From contig RAZE01000001.1 in NCBI GenBank assembly GCA_003611955.1, positions 496,001-560,000 on the forward strand: 64,000 nucleotides of DNA, read 5' to 3'. The DNA comes from a bacterium 1XD8-76 (GTDB lineage: Bacteria; Bacillota; Clostridia; Lachnospirales; Lachnospiraceae). The notes under the pieces were generated by a model. The model ran no database searches. It was not told where the DNA came from and saw only the letters and a list, made by a program, of their open reading frames with translations. This document shows, piece after piece, positions 8,616 through 16,769 of this stretch. The stretch's first letter is position 1; the number at the start of each line of letters is the position of its first letter. A program made the translations under genes and the position numbers.

Positions 8616-10223
8616 ATGTACAGAATTTTGCTGGCGGATGACGAGGGGATCGTTCTGAATTCTCTGCAGTTTATCATAGAAAAAAATTTCAGCGGCAGAT
8701 ATGAACTGGAAACGGCGAAGACAGGGCTGGGTGCCATCGAGACGGCGGAACGCTTCCGGCCGGATATTGTATTTATGGATATCCAGATGCCGGGAATCAA
8801 CGGGATCGATGCGATGCGGGAGATCCGCAAATTCTCGACAAATGTTATATTTGTGGTGCTCACCGCCTACGACAAATTTGACTACGCAAAAGAGGCGATC
8901 GGCCTCGGCGTGCTGGACTATCTGAATAAACCGGTCAACCAGAAAGTCGTGGCAGATGTGATCGGGAGGGCGATGAAGGAGATCGATGCGAGGCGTGAAA
9001 GGCGAAAGAACGACCTGCAGATAAAAGAGCGCATGGAGACGGTCATGCCCATTATCGAGAACGGTTTTATCTATTCCATTCTGCTGCAGGAGAGATTTGA
9101 CGAGGATATCGAGAACTATAAAAGCCTGCTGGGGATCACGTCGGTCTACGGCTATATGCTGGCGGTCGTCTTCGGGGACAGGCAGCAGGGCAACTATATG
9201 ACAAACGCGGTGGGGACGAGCGTGAAGGCGCAGATGGACTATTATTCCAAGGTGAGAGAGATTCTGAAGGACACTTTCCCGGGGGCGATCATGGGAAATG
9301 TCAGCGCCAACAAGATTCCGGTGTTTATGCCTGCGGATGAGCTGAAGATGCCCTACAACAGAAGGATCGAGACGATTGAGCAGTCCCGGACGGCGGTGCG
9401 GAACATGAACAGGGCCACCGGTATTTTCTTTCGCATCGGAATCGGAGGGGTTTGCAGACTGAAAGACGCGCTTCATTCTTACGACGGGGCACTGAAAGCG
9501 CTGTACGCGACAAAGGGCAGCGTGGCGCATATGGATGATCTGCCGATCGCGGTGGAGTACGAGGAGAACTACCCGGTGGAGACGGAGGCGGCGATCTTTG
9601 AGAAGCTGCAGGACGGGAAGACAGAGGAGTGTATCGCCCAGGTCGACAAGTTTTTTGACTGGATGGTGAGCCAGTACGGCGATGATGAGATGAGCATCAA
9701 GCTGAAGGTGCTGGAGTTTGTCATGAATGGCGAGTCGATCATGTATCGGGGCGGCGGTCATCTGTACCGGTTCAGCAGCAGAAAGACCTATCTGCAGGAA
9801 GTGACGGAGATTCAGGGCTATGATCTGTTGAAAAAATGGTTTATGGATAAAATGCGGAGCATCGCGGGGACGATGGTCCGAGGGAGCAAAGATCACACAA
9901 ACGATCTGATCCGGCAGGCGAAAGAATATATTGACGATCATTTTTATAAGGATATGTCGCTGGACGACATTTCAAGAGAGCTGAATATCAGCCCTTATTA
10001 TTTCAGCAAGCTGTTCAAGGAGGAGACAGGAGAGAATTTCGTGGAGTATGTGACGGGACGGCGCATGGACAGGGCAAAATATCTGTTGAGGAACCCGGAT
10101 AAGAGCATCAAGGAGATCTGTGCGGAGGTGGGTTATTCCGACCCGAATTATTTCAGCCGTATCTTTAAAAAATATCAGGGAGTTTCGCCGACAGAGTACA
10201 AGGAGAATGTGGGGACAGGTTGA
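8616..10223 (+). CDS. YesN-type response regulator with AraC DNA-binding domain
   Basis: The receiver domain occupies about residues 1-120 (LLADDEG acidic pocket, phosphoacceptor Asp in VFMDIQMPG, Thr/Lys in LTAY and NKPV). A middle region of about 290 residues has no clear domain, and a C-terminal AraC-type double helix-turn-helix follows (LDDISRELNISPYYFSKLFKE, then IKEICAEVGYSDPNYFSRIFKK). Two near-adjacent ATGs occur at 8610 and 8616; the second is better spaced from AGAGAGG. It follows the kinase by about 37 bases and should be its partner, activating the downstream binding-protein and ABC importer genes. A 535-residue length is usual for this family. Confidence 0.9.
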   Translation: MYRILLADDEGIVLNSLQFIIEKNFSGRYELETAKTGLGAIETAERFRPDIVFMDIQMPGINGIDAMREIRKFSTNVIFVVLTAYDKFDYAKEAIGLGVLDYLNKPVNQKVVADVIGRAMKEIDARRERRKNDLQIKERMETVMPIIENGFIYSILLQERFDEDIENYKSLLGITSVYGYMLAVVFGDRQQGNYMTNAVGTSVKAQMDYYSKVREILKDTFPGAIMGNVSANKIPVFMPADELKMPYNRRIETIEQSRTAVRNMNRATGIFFRIGIGGVCRLKDALHSYDGALKALYATKGSVAHMDDLPIAVEYEENYPVETEAAIFEKLQDGKTEECIAQVDKFFDWMVSQYGDDEMSIKLKVLEFVMNGESIMYRGGGHLYRFSSRKTYLQEVTEIQGYDLLKKWFMDKMRSIAGTMVRGSKDHTNDLIRQAKEYIDDHFYKDMSLDDISRELNISPYYFSKLFKEETGENFVEYVTGRRMDRAKYLLRNPDKSIKEICAEVGYSDPNYFSRIFKKYQGVSPTEYKENVGTG

Positions 10224-10252
10224 CGCACAGCGGTTTGCGGGAGGATGTGGAC

Positions 10253-11284
10253 ATGAAAAAGATATCATTTCTTATTTTGGCACTGATTCTGACAGTGATG
10301 TCAGTTGCTGGGTGCGGACAGGCGGCAGGGGAGAACGACGCGGAGGTGGAAGAGAGTGACGCGATACAGATCGGGTTTTCGATGGATTCTTTTTTGATCG
10401 AAAGGTGGCAGCGGGATCGGGACATTTTTGTGTCCAAGGCACAGGAGCTGGGTGCCGAGGTGAATGTGCAGAATGCCAATGGTGAGGTGAGCAGGCAGAT
10501 ATCTCAGATCGAGTATTTTATCGAGAAGGAGATGGATGTCATTGTCATCGTCGCAATTGACGGCGGGGCGCTCAGCGAGGTGGTGGAGAAGGCAAAGAAA
10601 GCGGGAATCAGGGTGATCGCTTACGACAGGCTGATCCTGGATGCCAATGTGGACCTCTATATCAGCTTTGACAATGAAAAGGTGGGGACGCTGATGGGGG
10701 AGCTTCTCCGGGAAGCTCTGGAGGATGAGGGGACGATCATATGCATCAACGGCTCTCCCACGGACAACAATGTGAAACTGGTTTTCGGGGGATTTCAGAA
10801 AGCGCTGCAGGGATCGGATATCCTCATAGATGAGACGGGCTATGCGGACCACTGGCTGGCGGAGATAGGTTTTGATTTTGTCAGCGATTATCTGGCAAAA
10901 GGCAATGTGCCGGATGCTATTATGTGCGGGAATGACGATATCGCGACGCAGGTGGTAAAAGCGCTCTCGGAAAACCGCCTGGCAGGACAGGTCTATGTGA
11001 CAGGGCAGGATGCGGATCTGGCGGCCTGTCAGAGAATCGTGGAAGGAACGCAGCATATGACGGTCTATAAACCTCTTGAGCTTTTGGCGCAGAGGGCGGC
11101 AGAGATGTCGGTGGCGCTGGCGGAGGGGGAGATGCCGGAAACGCAGTCTGTGGTCAACGACGGAACCTTCGACGTTCCCTTTGAGAAACTGGACCCGGTG
11201 GCGGTGACAAAGGAGAATATGGATGAAGTGATCATCGGAAAATATCATCAAAAAAATGAGGTTTATTTGAATGTGCAGGAGTGA
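10253..11284 (+). CDS. Lipoprotein sugar-binding protein (XylF/RbsB-like)
   Basis: The start at 10253 follows GGGAGG; an earlier ATG at 10220 overlaps the regulator gene. The N-terminus is a lipoprotein signal peptide with lipobox VAGC, giving a mature lipidated N-terminus, then an acidic linker and a two-lobe type I binding protein (EYFIEKEMDVIVIVAIDGG, AYDRLIL, VTGQDADLAAC). It resembles the ChvE-type protein encoded next (shared IAYDRLI and TGQD motifs) but is shorter and more divergent. Its genetic coupling to the two-component genes suggests a sensory or auxiliary capture role rather than the main importer subunit. Substrate is probably an aldose. Confidence 0.85.
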   Translation: MKKISFLILALILTVMSVAGCGQAAGENDAEVEESDAIQIGFSMDSFLIERWQRDRDIFVSKAQELGAEVNVQNANGEVSRQISQIEYFIEKEMDVIVIVAIDGGALSEVVEKAKKAGIRVIAYDRLILDANVDLYISFDNEKVGTLMGELLREALEDEGTIICINGSPTDNNVKLVFGGFQKALQGSDILIDETGYADHWLAEIGFDFVSDYLAKGNVPDAIMCGNDDIATQVVKALSENRLAGQVYVTGQDADLAACQRIVEGTQHMTVYKPLELLAQRAAEMSVALAEGEMPETQSVVNDGTFDVPFEKLDPVAVTKENMDEVIIGKYHQKNEVYLNVQE

Positions 11285-11376
11285 GTAGCATTTTTTTGCG
11301 GTCAGCACATTTCTGATGACAAAATAATCCAGATTTGTGCATCCTGACAGAAAAAGAACATAAAAAAGTGAAGAAA

Positions 11377-11406
11377 CTGACAAGTTAATGCTAGTGAAGT
11401 TATGCT
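11377..11406 (+). promoter_or_regulatory. Candidate promoter of the ChvE-type importer
   Basis: CTGACA (11377-11382) and TATGCT (11401-11406) are separated by 18 bp, about 55 bp upstream of the binding-protein start. The intergenic space of 176 bp upstream of a highly expressed-looking binding protein supports a separate promoter, presumably the target of the YesN-type regulator. Confidence 0.4.
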
Positions 11407-11460
11407 AAAGTAGAAAGCGTGAAGGAGAATTCACAAAAAAAAGAAAGGGAGGATATTTAA

Positions 11461-12627
11461 ATGTCCAAAAAGTTACTTAGTGTTTTACTTAGCACAGCAA
11501 TGGTAGCGGCTCTCCTTGTGGGATGCGGCAATTCTGCAACAGAAGAACCCGCAGCAGCAACAGAGGAAGCGGCTCCGGCAGAAGAAGCTCCTGCAGAAGA
11601 ATCCGAAGCGCCCGCAGAGGATGCGGCGGAAGCTCCCGCAGCGGCAGCAGGAACAAAGGTTGGCGTTTCCATGCCGACAAAGGATCTGCAGAGATGGAAT
11701 CAGGACGGCGCAAACATGGAAGCTCAGCTGAAAGAGGCAGGCTATGAAGTGGATCTTCAGTATGCGAACAACGAGCCTCAGACTCAGGTTTCTCAGATTG
11801 AGAACATGATCTCCAACGGAGCTAATGTACTGGTTATCGCAGCGATCGAGGCATCTTCCTTAGGGGAAGCTCTGGATATGGCGAAAGCAGCCAATATTCC
11901 GGTAATCGCTTATGACCGTCTCATCATGAACTCCGATGCGGTTTCCTACTATGCAACATTCGATAACTACAAAGTAGGCGTGACACAGGGTCAGTACATC
12001 GTTGATACTCTTGATCTTGACAACGCGGAAGGTCCGTTCAACCTTGAGATCACAGCAGGTGATCCGGGCGACAACAACGCTCCTTTCTTCTACAACGGCG
12101 CTATGGATACCCTGAAACCTTACATTGAGTCCGGCAAGCTGGTAGTAAAATCCGGCCAGACCGAATTTGAAGAAGTAGGTACACCTCAGTGGAAGACAGA
12201 GACAGCTCAGTCCAGAGCAGACAATATCATCAGCTCCTTCTACGCTGACGGCACAAACATCGACGTATGGCTTTGCTCCAACGACTCCACAGCGCTCGGC
12301 GTTGAGACAGCTCTGGCAAACAGCTACAACGGTGAGTATCCGATCGTTACCGGTCAGGACTGCGATATCGAGAACACAAAGAACATGATCGCCGGCAAAC
12401 AGTCCATGTCCGTATTTAAGGACACACGTACTCTGGCATCTCAGGTTGTTAAGATGGTTGGTCAGATCTTAAACGGCGAAGAAGTGGAAGTAAACGATAC
12501 AGAGACTTACGACAATGGAACAGGAGTTATTCCTTCTTTCCTTTGCGAGCCTGTATTCGCAGATGCGAACAACTACAAAGAGCTGCTGATCGATTCCGGT
12601 TACTACACAGAGGATCAGCTGAAATAA
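11461..12627 (+). CDS. chvE: Multiple-monosaccharide ABC importer, ChvE-type binding lipoprotein
   Basis: A 388-residue lipoprotein with signal peptide and lipobox LLVGC, then a Pro/Ala/Glu-rich linker (about residues 25-65) that spaces the domain from the membrane. The binding domain follows the ChvE pattern closely: VGVSMPTKDLQRWNQDG, SQIENMISNGANVLVIA, IAYDRLIMNSDAVSYYATFD, SGQTEFEEVGTPQWKTETAQ, and the C-terminal NYKELLIDSGYYTEDQLK. ChvE-type proteins bind several aldoses such as glucose, galactose, arabinose, xylose and fucose. Codon use is noticeably biased, suggesting high expression. The ribosome site AGGGAGGA precedes it, and a stable hairpin after its stop separates it from the ATPase and permease genes. 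Confidence 0.9.
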   Translation: MSKKLLSVLLSTAMVAALLVGCGNSATEEPAAATEEAAPAEEAPAEESEAPAEDAAEAPAAAAGTKVGVSMPTKDLQRWNQDGANMEAQLKEAGYEVDLQYANNEPQTQVSQIENMISNGANVLVIAAIEASSLGEALDMAKAANIPVIAYDRLIMNSDAVSYYATFDNYKVGVTQGQYIVDTLDLDNAEGPFNLEITAGDPGDNNAPFFYNGAMDTLKPYIESGKLVVKSGQTEFEEVGTPQWKTETAQSRADNIISSFYADGTNIDVWLCSNDSTALGVETALANSYNGEYPIVTGQDCDIENTKNMIAGKQSMSVFKDTRTLASQVVKMVGQILNGEEVEVNDTETYDNGTGVIPSFLCEPVFADANNYKELLIDSGYYTEDQLK

Positions 12628-12662
12628 GGCAGTATTCTATGGAAATAACATAGAGAACAACA

Positions 12663-12690
12663 TACAGGCGGGTTATCATACCCGCCTGTA
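12663..12690 (+). other. Intercistronic stem-loop after chvE
   Basis: TACAGGCGGGT (12663-12673) and ACCCGCCTGTA (12680-12690) form an 11-bp perfect stem with a 6-base loop but no T-tract. Such a structure between binding-protein and transporter genes typically protects the upstream mRNA 3' end and lowers expression of the membrane genes. Confidence 0.6.
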
Positions 12691-12733
12691 CTAAAATTAT
12701 GAGAGTAGACAGTAATGATTGGAGGGAGTTATT

Positions 12734-14272
12734 TTGGCGAGAGTATTACTTGAGATGAAGAATATTACCAAAACTTTCCCTGGTGTAAAGGCGCTTGACA
12801 ACGTAAACCTGAAGGTGGAGGAAGGTGAGATCCATGCTCTGGTGGGAGAAAACGGAGCGGGAAAATCCACCCTGATGAACGTTTTGAGCGGTATTTATCC
12901 TTATGGTACTTATGAGGGGGATATCATCTACAACGGTGAAGTCTGCAAGTTCAATAAGATCAAGGATTCTGAGCAGAAGGGAATCGTTATTATCCATCAG
13001 GAACTGGCGTTGGTGCCATACATGTCTATCGGCGAGAATATGTTCCTCGGAAACGAGCAGGGGAAGAAGGCGGCGATCGACTGGGACAGGACCTATGCGG
13101 AAGCGGATAAATATCTGAAAATGGTGGGGTTGTCCGAATCTTCCAAGGTACTTGTAAAAGAAATAGGAACCGGGAAGCAGCAGCTTGTGGAGATCGCGAA
13201 GGCACTGGCGAAGAACGCGAAACTGCTGATTCTGGATGAGCCCACATCGTCCTTGAATGAGACCGATTCCAAGGCCCTTCTTGACCTGATGCTGCAGTTC
13301 AAGAAACAGGGTATGACAATGATCATTATATCTCACAAGTTAAATGAGGTTGCCTATGTATCGGATAAGATCACGGTAGTCCGCGATGGCTCCACGATCG
13401 AGACGATGGATAAGCATACCACGGAGATTTCAGAAGATAGAATTATCAAGGGGATGGTGGGACGTGAGATCACGGACCGTTTCCCGAAGCGCCACGATAT
13501 AAAGATAGGCGATACCAATATGGAAGTGAAAAACTGGACCGTCTATCATCCCCTCTATCCCGAGAGGAAAGTGGTGGATAACGTATCCTTCAATGTACAT
13601 AAGGGGGAGGTCGTCGGCATTTACGGTCTGATGGGCGCAGGGCGCACCGAACTTGCCATGAGCATCTTCGGACAGTCCTACGGGACGAACATCACCGGAA
13701 CGCTTACGCTGAGCGGAAAAGAAGTTCACTTGAGGACGCCCCAGGAGGCGATCAAAAATAAACTGGCGTATGTGACCGAGGACAGAAAAGGAAACGGTCT
13801 GGTACTGTCAAATTCCATCAAGATCAATACCTCCCTGGCGAACCTGGACAGCATCAGCAGTCACAAGGTGATCGACAAGGATAAAGAGTACCAGGTGGCG
13901 GAAGAATACCGGGGAAAACTGAAGACAAAGTGTCCCACGGTGGAACAGAACGTGGGCAATCTTTCCGGTGGAAACCAACAGAAAGTCCTGCTGGCGAAGT
14001 GGATGTTCACCGACCCGGACGTGCTGATTTTGGATGAGCCCACAAGAGGTATCGATGTCGGCGCAAAATACGAGATATACTGTATTATCAACGATCTCGT
14101 AGCGGCGGGAAAATCTGTGGTCATGATCTCCTCCGAGCTGCCGGAAGTGCTCGGCATGAGCGACCGGATCTACGTTATGAACGCGGCGAGGATCGTCGGG
14201 GAGCTGAACGCGGAGGAGGCGACCCAGGAGCTGATCATGAGCAGTATCTTAAAATCGGGAGAGGGGGCATAA
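12734..14272 (+). CDS. mmsA: Multiple-monosaccharide ABC importer ATPase (two-domain)
   Basis: Duplicated ATP-binding cassette protein of the ribose/xylose class, which energises monosaccharide uptake. Domain 1 has Walker [10 protein letters not shown] (38-46), and Walker [12 protein letters not shown]. Domain 2 has a degenerate P-loop region GLMGAGRTE, the signature LSGGNQQK and Walker [12 protein letters not shown]. The insert [23 protein letters not shown] is typical of the GguA/MmsA group. A TTG start is chosen because TTG at 12734 lies seven bases after GGAGGG and gives [15 protein letters not shown]; a TTG at 12719 precedes the ribosome site. It is followed after three bases by the first permease, so the three genes are one transcript. 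Confidence 0.88.
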   Translation: MARVLLEMKNITKTFPGVKALDNVNLKVEEGEIHALVGENGAGKSTLMNVLSGIYPYGTYEGDIIYNGEVCKFNKIKDSEQKGIVIIHQELALVPYMSIGENMFLGNEQGKKAAIDWDRTYAEADKYLKMVGLSESSKVLVKEIGTGKQQLVEIAKALAKNAKLLILDEPTSSLNETDSKALLDLMLQFKKQGMTMIIISHKLNEVAYVSDKITVVRDGSTIETMDKHTTEISEDRIIKGMVGREITDRFPKRHDIKIGDTNMEVKNWTVYHPLYPERKVVDNVSFNVHKGEVVGIYGLMGAGRTELAMSIFGQSYGTNITGTLTLSGKEVHLRTPQEAIKNKLAYVTEDRKGNGLVLSNSIKINTSLANLDSISSHKVIDKDKEYQVAEEYRGKLKTKCPTVEQNVGNLSGGNQQKVLLAKWMFTDPDVLILDEPTRGIDVGAKYEIYCIINDLVAAGKSVVMISSELPEVLGMSDRIYVMNAARIVGELNAEEATQELIMSSILKSGEGA

Positions 14273-14275
14273 GAG

Positions 14276-15445
14276 ATGGCAAACATAAAAATTGCGGATA
14301 TTTTAAAAAAGTATACCATGGTTATCGCCCTGATCCTGGTTATCCTGTTTTTCCAGGTGGGAACCGAGGGAAAGATTCTGTTTGCGCAGAATATCAACAA
14401 TCTGATCTCTCAGAACGCCTACGTTTTTGTGCTGGCGACGGGTATGCTGTTGTGTATTTTGACGGGCGGCAATATTGACCTTTCGGTCGGTTCCGTCGTC
14501 TGTTTCGTGGGCGGTATCGGCGCCGTTATGATGGCGAACGGGACCAATATGATCCTGGCTGTCATCGTGATGCTCGTCATAGGGCTTCTGGTGGGTATGT
14601 TCCAGGGGTTCTGGATCGCCTACATCAAAGTGCCGCCTTTTATCGCCACATTGGCGGGTATGTACGCGTTCAGAGGACTCTCGAACGTCGTGCTGCAGGG
14701 CTACGCGGTTTCCGTCACCGATACGGCGTTCTTAAATATATTCGGCGGCGGCGCGGAGTGCTATGTGCCTGACTTTTTCGGGGGAGAGACCATGAATATG
14801 ACCTGCCTGATCGCAGGTGTGCTGATTGCGGTGCTCTACGTCCTCATCACACTGAAAAACAGAGTCTCCAGAAAGAAAAAGGGATATGAGACTGGCTCTC
14901 TGACGGGGGACCTGGTGAGAGTGATCCTGATCGGCGCGCTGATCATCTGGCTGTTCTACAAGCTGGCAAATTTCAGGGGTATCTCGGCGGCGCTGATCTG
15001 GATCGCATTCATACTGCTTGTCTATTCTTATATCACAAGTAAAACGACGATCGGCCGCTATCTGTACGCGGTGGGCGGCAATGAAAAAGCGACCAGACTT
15101 TCCGGCGTCAACACAAAAAAGATCTATTTCTTCGCCTACGCAAATATGGGACTTCTGGCGGGGCTCGCCGGCATCCTGACGATTGCCAGAGCGGCTTCCG
15201 CGCAGCCCACCTATGGGCAGGGCTATGAGATGGATGCCATCGCGGCGTGCTTTATCGGCGGCGCATCCGCTTACGGCGGCGTGGGTTCTGTCATAGGTAT
15301 GGTAGTCGGCGCTACGCTGATGGGCGTGATCAACCAGGGTATGAGTATTATGGGTATCAACGCGAACTACCAGAGCGTCGTAAAGGGACTGGTTCTTTTG
15401 ATCGCCATTATCTTTGACGTGATGTCCAAGAAAGAAAAGAATTGA
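14276..15445 (+). CDS. mmsB: Multiple-monosaccharide ABC importer permease, first copy
   Basis: A 389-residue polytopic membrane protein with about ten hydrophobic segments, of the BPD_transp_2 (RbsC/XylH) family. Recognisable features are the GGNIDLSVGS motif near residue 62, the PPFIATLAGMYAFRGL segment, and SAYGGVGSVIGMVVGATLMGVINQGM near the C-terminus. A cytoplasmic basic insert (KNRVSRKKKGYETG) follows the central helices, as in the GguB group. It would form the translocation path with its neighbour and the preceding ATPase. The stop overlaps the region before the second permease, which is clearly paralogous to it. Confidence 0.88.
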   Translation: MANIKIADILKKYTMVIALILVILFFQVGTEGKILFAQNINNLISQNAYVFVLATGMLLCILTGGNIDLSVGSVVCFVGGIGAVMMANGTNMILAVIVMLVIGLLVGMFQGFWIAYIKVPPFIATLAGMYAFRGLSNVVLQGYAVSVTDTAFLNIFGGGAECYVPDFFGGETMNMTCLIAGVLIAVLYVLITLKNRVSRKKKGYETGSLTGDLVRVILIGALIIWLFYKLANFRGISAALIWIAFILLVYSYITSKTTIGRYLYAVGGNEKATRLSGVNTKKIYFFAYANMGLLAGLAGILTIARAASAQPTYGQGYEMDAIAACFIGGASAYGGVGSVIGMVVGATLMGVINQGMSIMGINANYQSVVKGLVLLIAIIFDVMSKKEKN

Positions 15446-15462
15446 GGGGGAGGATGAAGAGA

Positions 15463-16632
15463 ATGAAAAATGCTGTAACAGTACTCCGAAAAAATACAAT
15501 GATATTTGTCCTGGTCCTGGTATTTCTTTTCTTTACACTGATGACAAAGGGACAGATGTTTACGGCGCTGAATTTCAACGCGCTGATCACACAGAACGCT
15601 TACGTGTATATCCTGGCGACGGGTATGCTGATGTGTATGCTGACCGGCGGCAATATCGACTTATCCTGCGGCTCGTTTGTCTGCTTTGTGGGTGCCGTCG
15701 GCGGCATCTGCATGGTGACAAAGGAGATGGGAACCGGTATCTCCATACTGGCTATGCTGCTTGTAGGCATTGTCTACGGTTCCATCCTGGGCTTTATCAT
15801 CGCTTATATGAACATTCCGCCCTGGATCGCCACCCTTGCGGGCTATCTGGCGTTCCGCGGCTGGGCGACGGCGCTTCTCAGCGCAAACAGTTCGACCGGC
15901 AGTATCGCGCCGTTCCCGAAGAGCTATTTGAGCATCTTCTCCGGAAAGATTTTTGAGACGGCGATCGGTGTGTTCAATGTACCCTGTATGGTGATCGGCG
16001 TTGTCGCGGGAGCTGTGGTGATCGCGGTGATGATCATGGGAAGAAAGAACAGGGTAAAGAAGGGCTACGAAGTGGAATCCATGGCGGCTATGATCGCCAA
16101 AATGGTGATCTCCGTTGCGGTAATTCTGCTGTTTTCCTATAAACTGGCGCTGTCCGGCGGACTTCCCACGGTACTGCTCTGGGTGGTTGCGGTCGTGTTA
16201 GTCTACCAGTTCATTACCTCCAAGACGACGATCGGCCGCTATTTCTACACGATCGGCGGCAACAGGGAGGCCACAAGGCTCTCCGGTATCGACACGAAGA
16301 AGATCATGTTCACGGCATACCTGAATATGGCGGTTCTGACGGTCATCAGCGCTTTCACGGTCGTCGCGAGGTTCCAGGCGGCCAACGCCACGGCGGGAAC
16401 AAACTTTGAGATGGACGCCATCTCTGCCTGCGTGGTGGGCGGCGTCTCCGCGTACGGCGGTTCCGGCACGGTGTTCGGTATGGTGGTCGGCGCGACGCTG
16501 ATCGGTGTGATCAACCTCGGTATGAGTCTGATGGGTATCGATGCGAACTGGCAGAGGGTCATCAAGGGTGTCGTACTTCTGGCGGCAGTCGTATTTGAGA
16601 TCCTCAACAACAAAGATAAGATGAAGGATTGA
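15463..16632 (+). CDS. mmsB: Multiple-monosaccharide ABC importer permease, second copy
   Basis: A 389-residue paralogue of the preceding permease; both share GGNIDLS, KTTIGRYxYxxGGN, TRLSGxxTKKI and SAYGG motifs in the same order and the basic cytoplasmic insert (GRKNRVKKGYEVES). Three possible starts exist (TTG 15442, ATG 15454, ATG 15463). GGGGGAGG at 15446-15453 is correctly spaced only for 15463, which also gives exactly the same length as its paralogue. Most GguAB-type systems have a single permease that homodimerises, so a tandem pair suggests a heterodimeric channel. A strong terminator follows, closing the operon. Confidence 0.86.
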   Translation: MKNAVTVLRKNTMIFVLVLVFLFFTLMTKGQMFTALNFNALITQNAYVYILATGMLMCMLTGGNIDLSCGSFVCFVGAVGGICMVTKEMGTGISILAMLLVGIVYGSILGFIIAYMNIPPWIATLAGYLAFRGWATALLSANSSTGSIAPFPKSYLSIFSGKIFETAIGVFNVPCMVIGVVAGAVVIAVMIMGRKNRVKKGYEVESMAAMIAKMVISVAVILLFSYKLALSGGLPTVLLWVVAVVLVYQFITSKTTIGRYFYTIGGNREATRLSGIDTKKIMFTAYLNMAVLTVISAFTVVARFQAANATAGTNFEMDAISACVVGGVSAYGGSGTVFGMVVGATLIGVINLGMSLMGIDANWQRVIKGVVLLAAVVFEILNNKDKMKD

Positions 16633-16660
16633 TTACTCTCATAATAAATCCACAAAAGGG

Positions 16661-16694
16661 GCTGTCCTGCTTTGGCGGGGCGGCTTCTTTTTTT
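16661..16694 (+). terminator. Intrinsic terminator of the monosaccharide importer operon
   Basis: GCTGTCCTGC (16661-16670) pairs with GCGGGGCGGC (16675-16684), including three G-U pairs, with a TTTG loop and a following TTCTTTTTTT tract (16685-16694). It lies 28 bases after the second permease stop. Confidence 0.9.
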
Positions 16695-16769
16695 AAAGTT
16701 TTGACTTTTGCGAATTTCCTGATTAGAATGGAATATACGGAATGTATGATAAGACAGACGGAGAACACT

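Noticed and set aside
8592-9941. Minus-strand open frame (449 codons) opposite the YesN-type regulator
   Set aside because: Caused by codon bias of the real gene; no motif or start signal.
11525-11655. Repetitive Ala/Glu/Pro codons at the start of the ChvE-type protein
   Set aside because: This is the low-complexity lipoprotein linker, not a tandem DNA repeat or CRISPR-like array.
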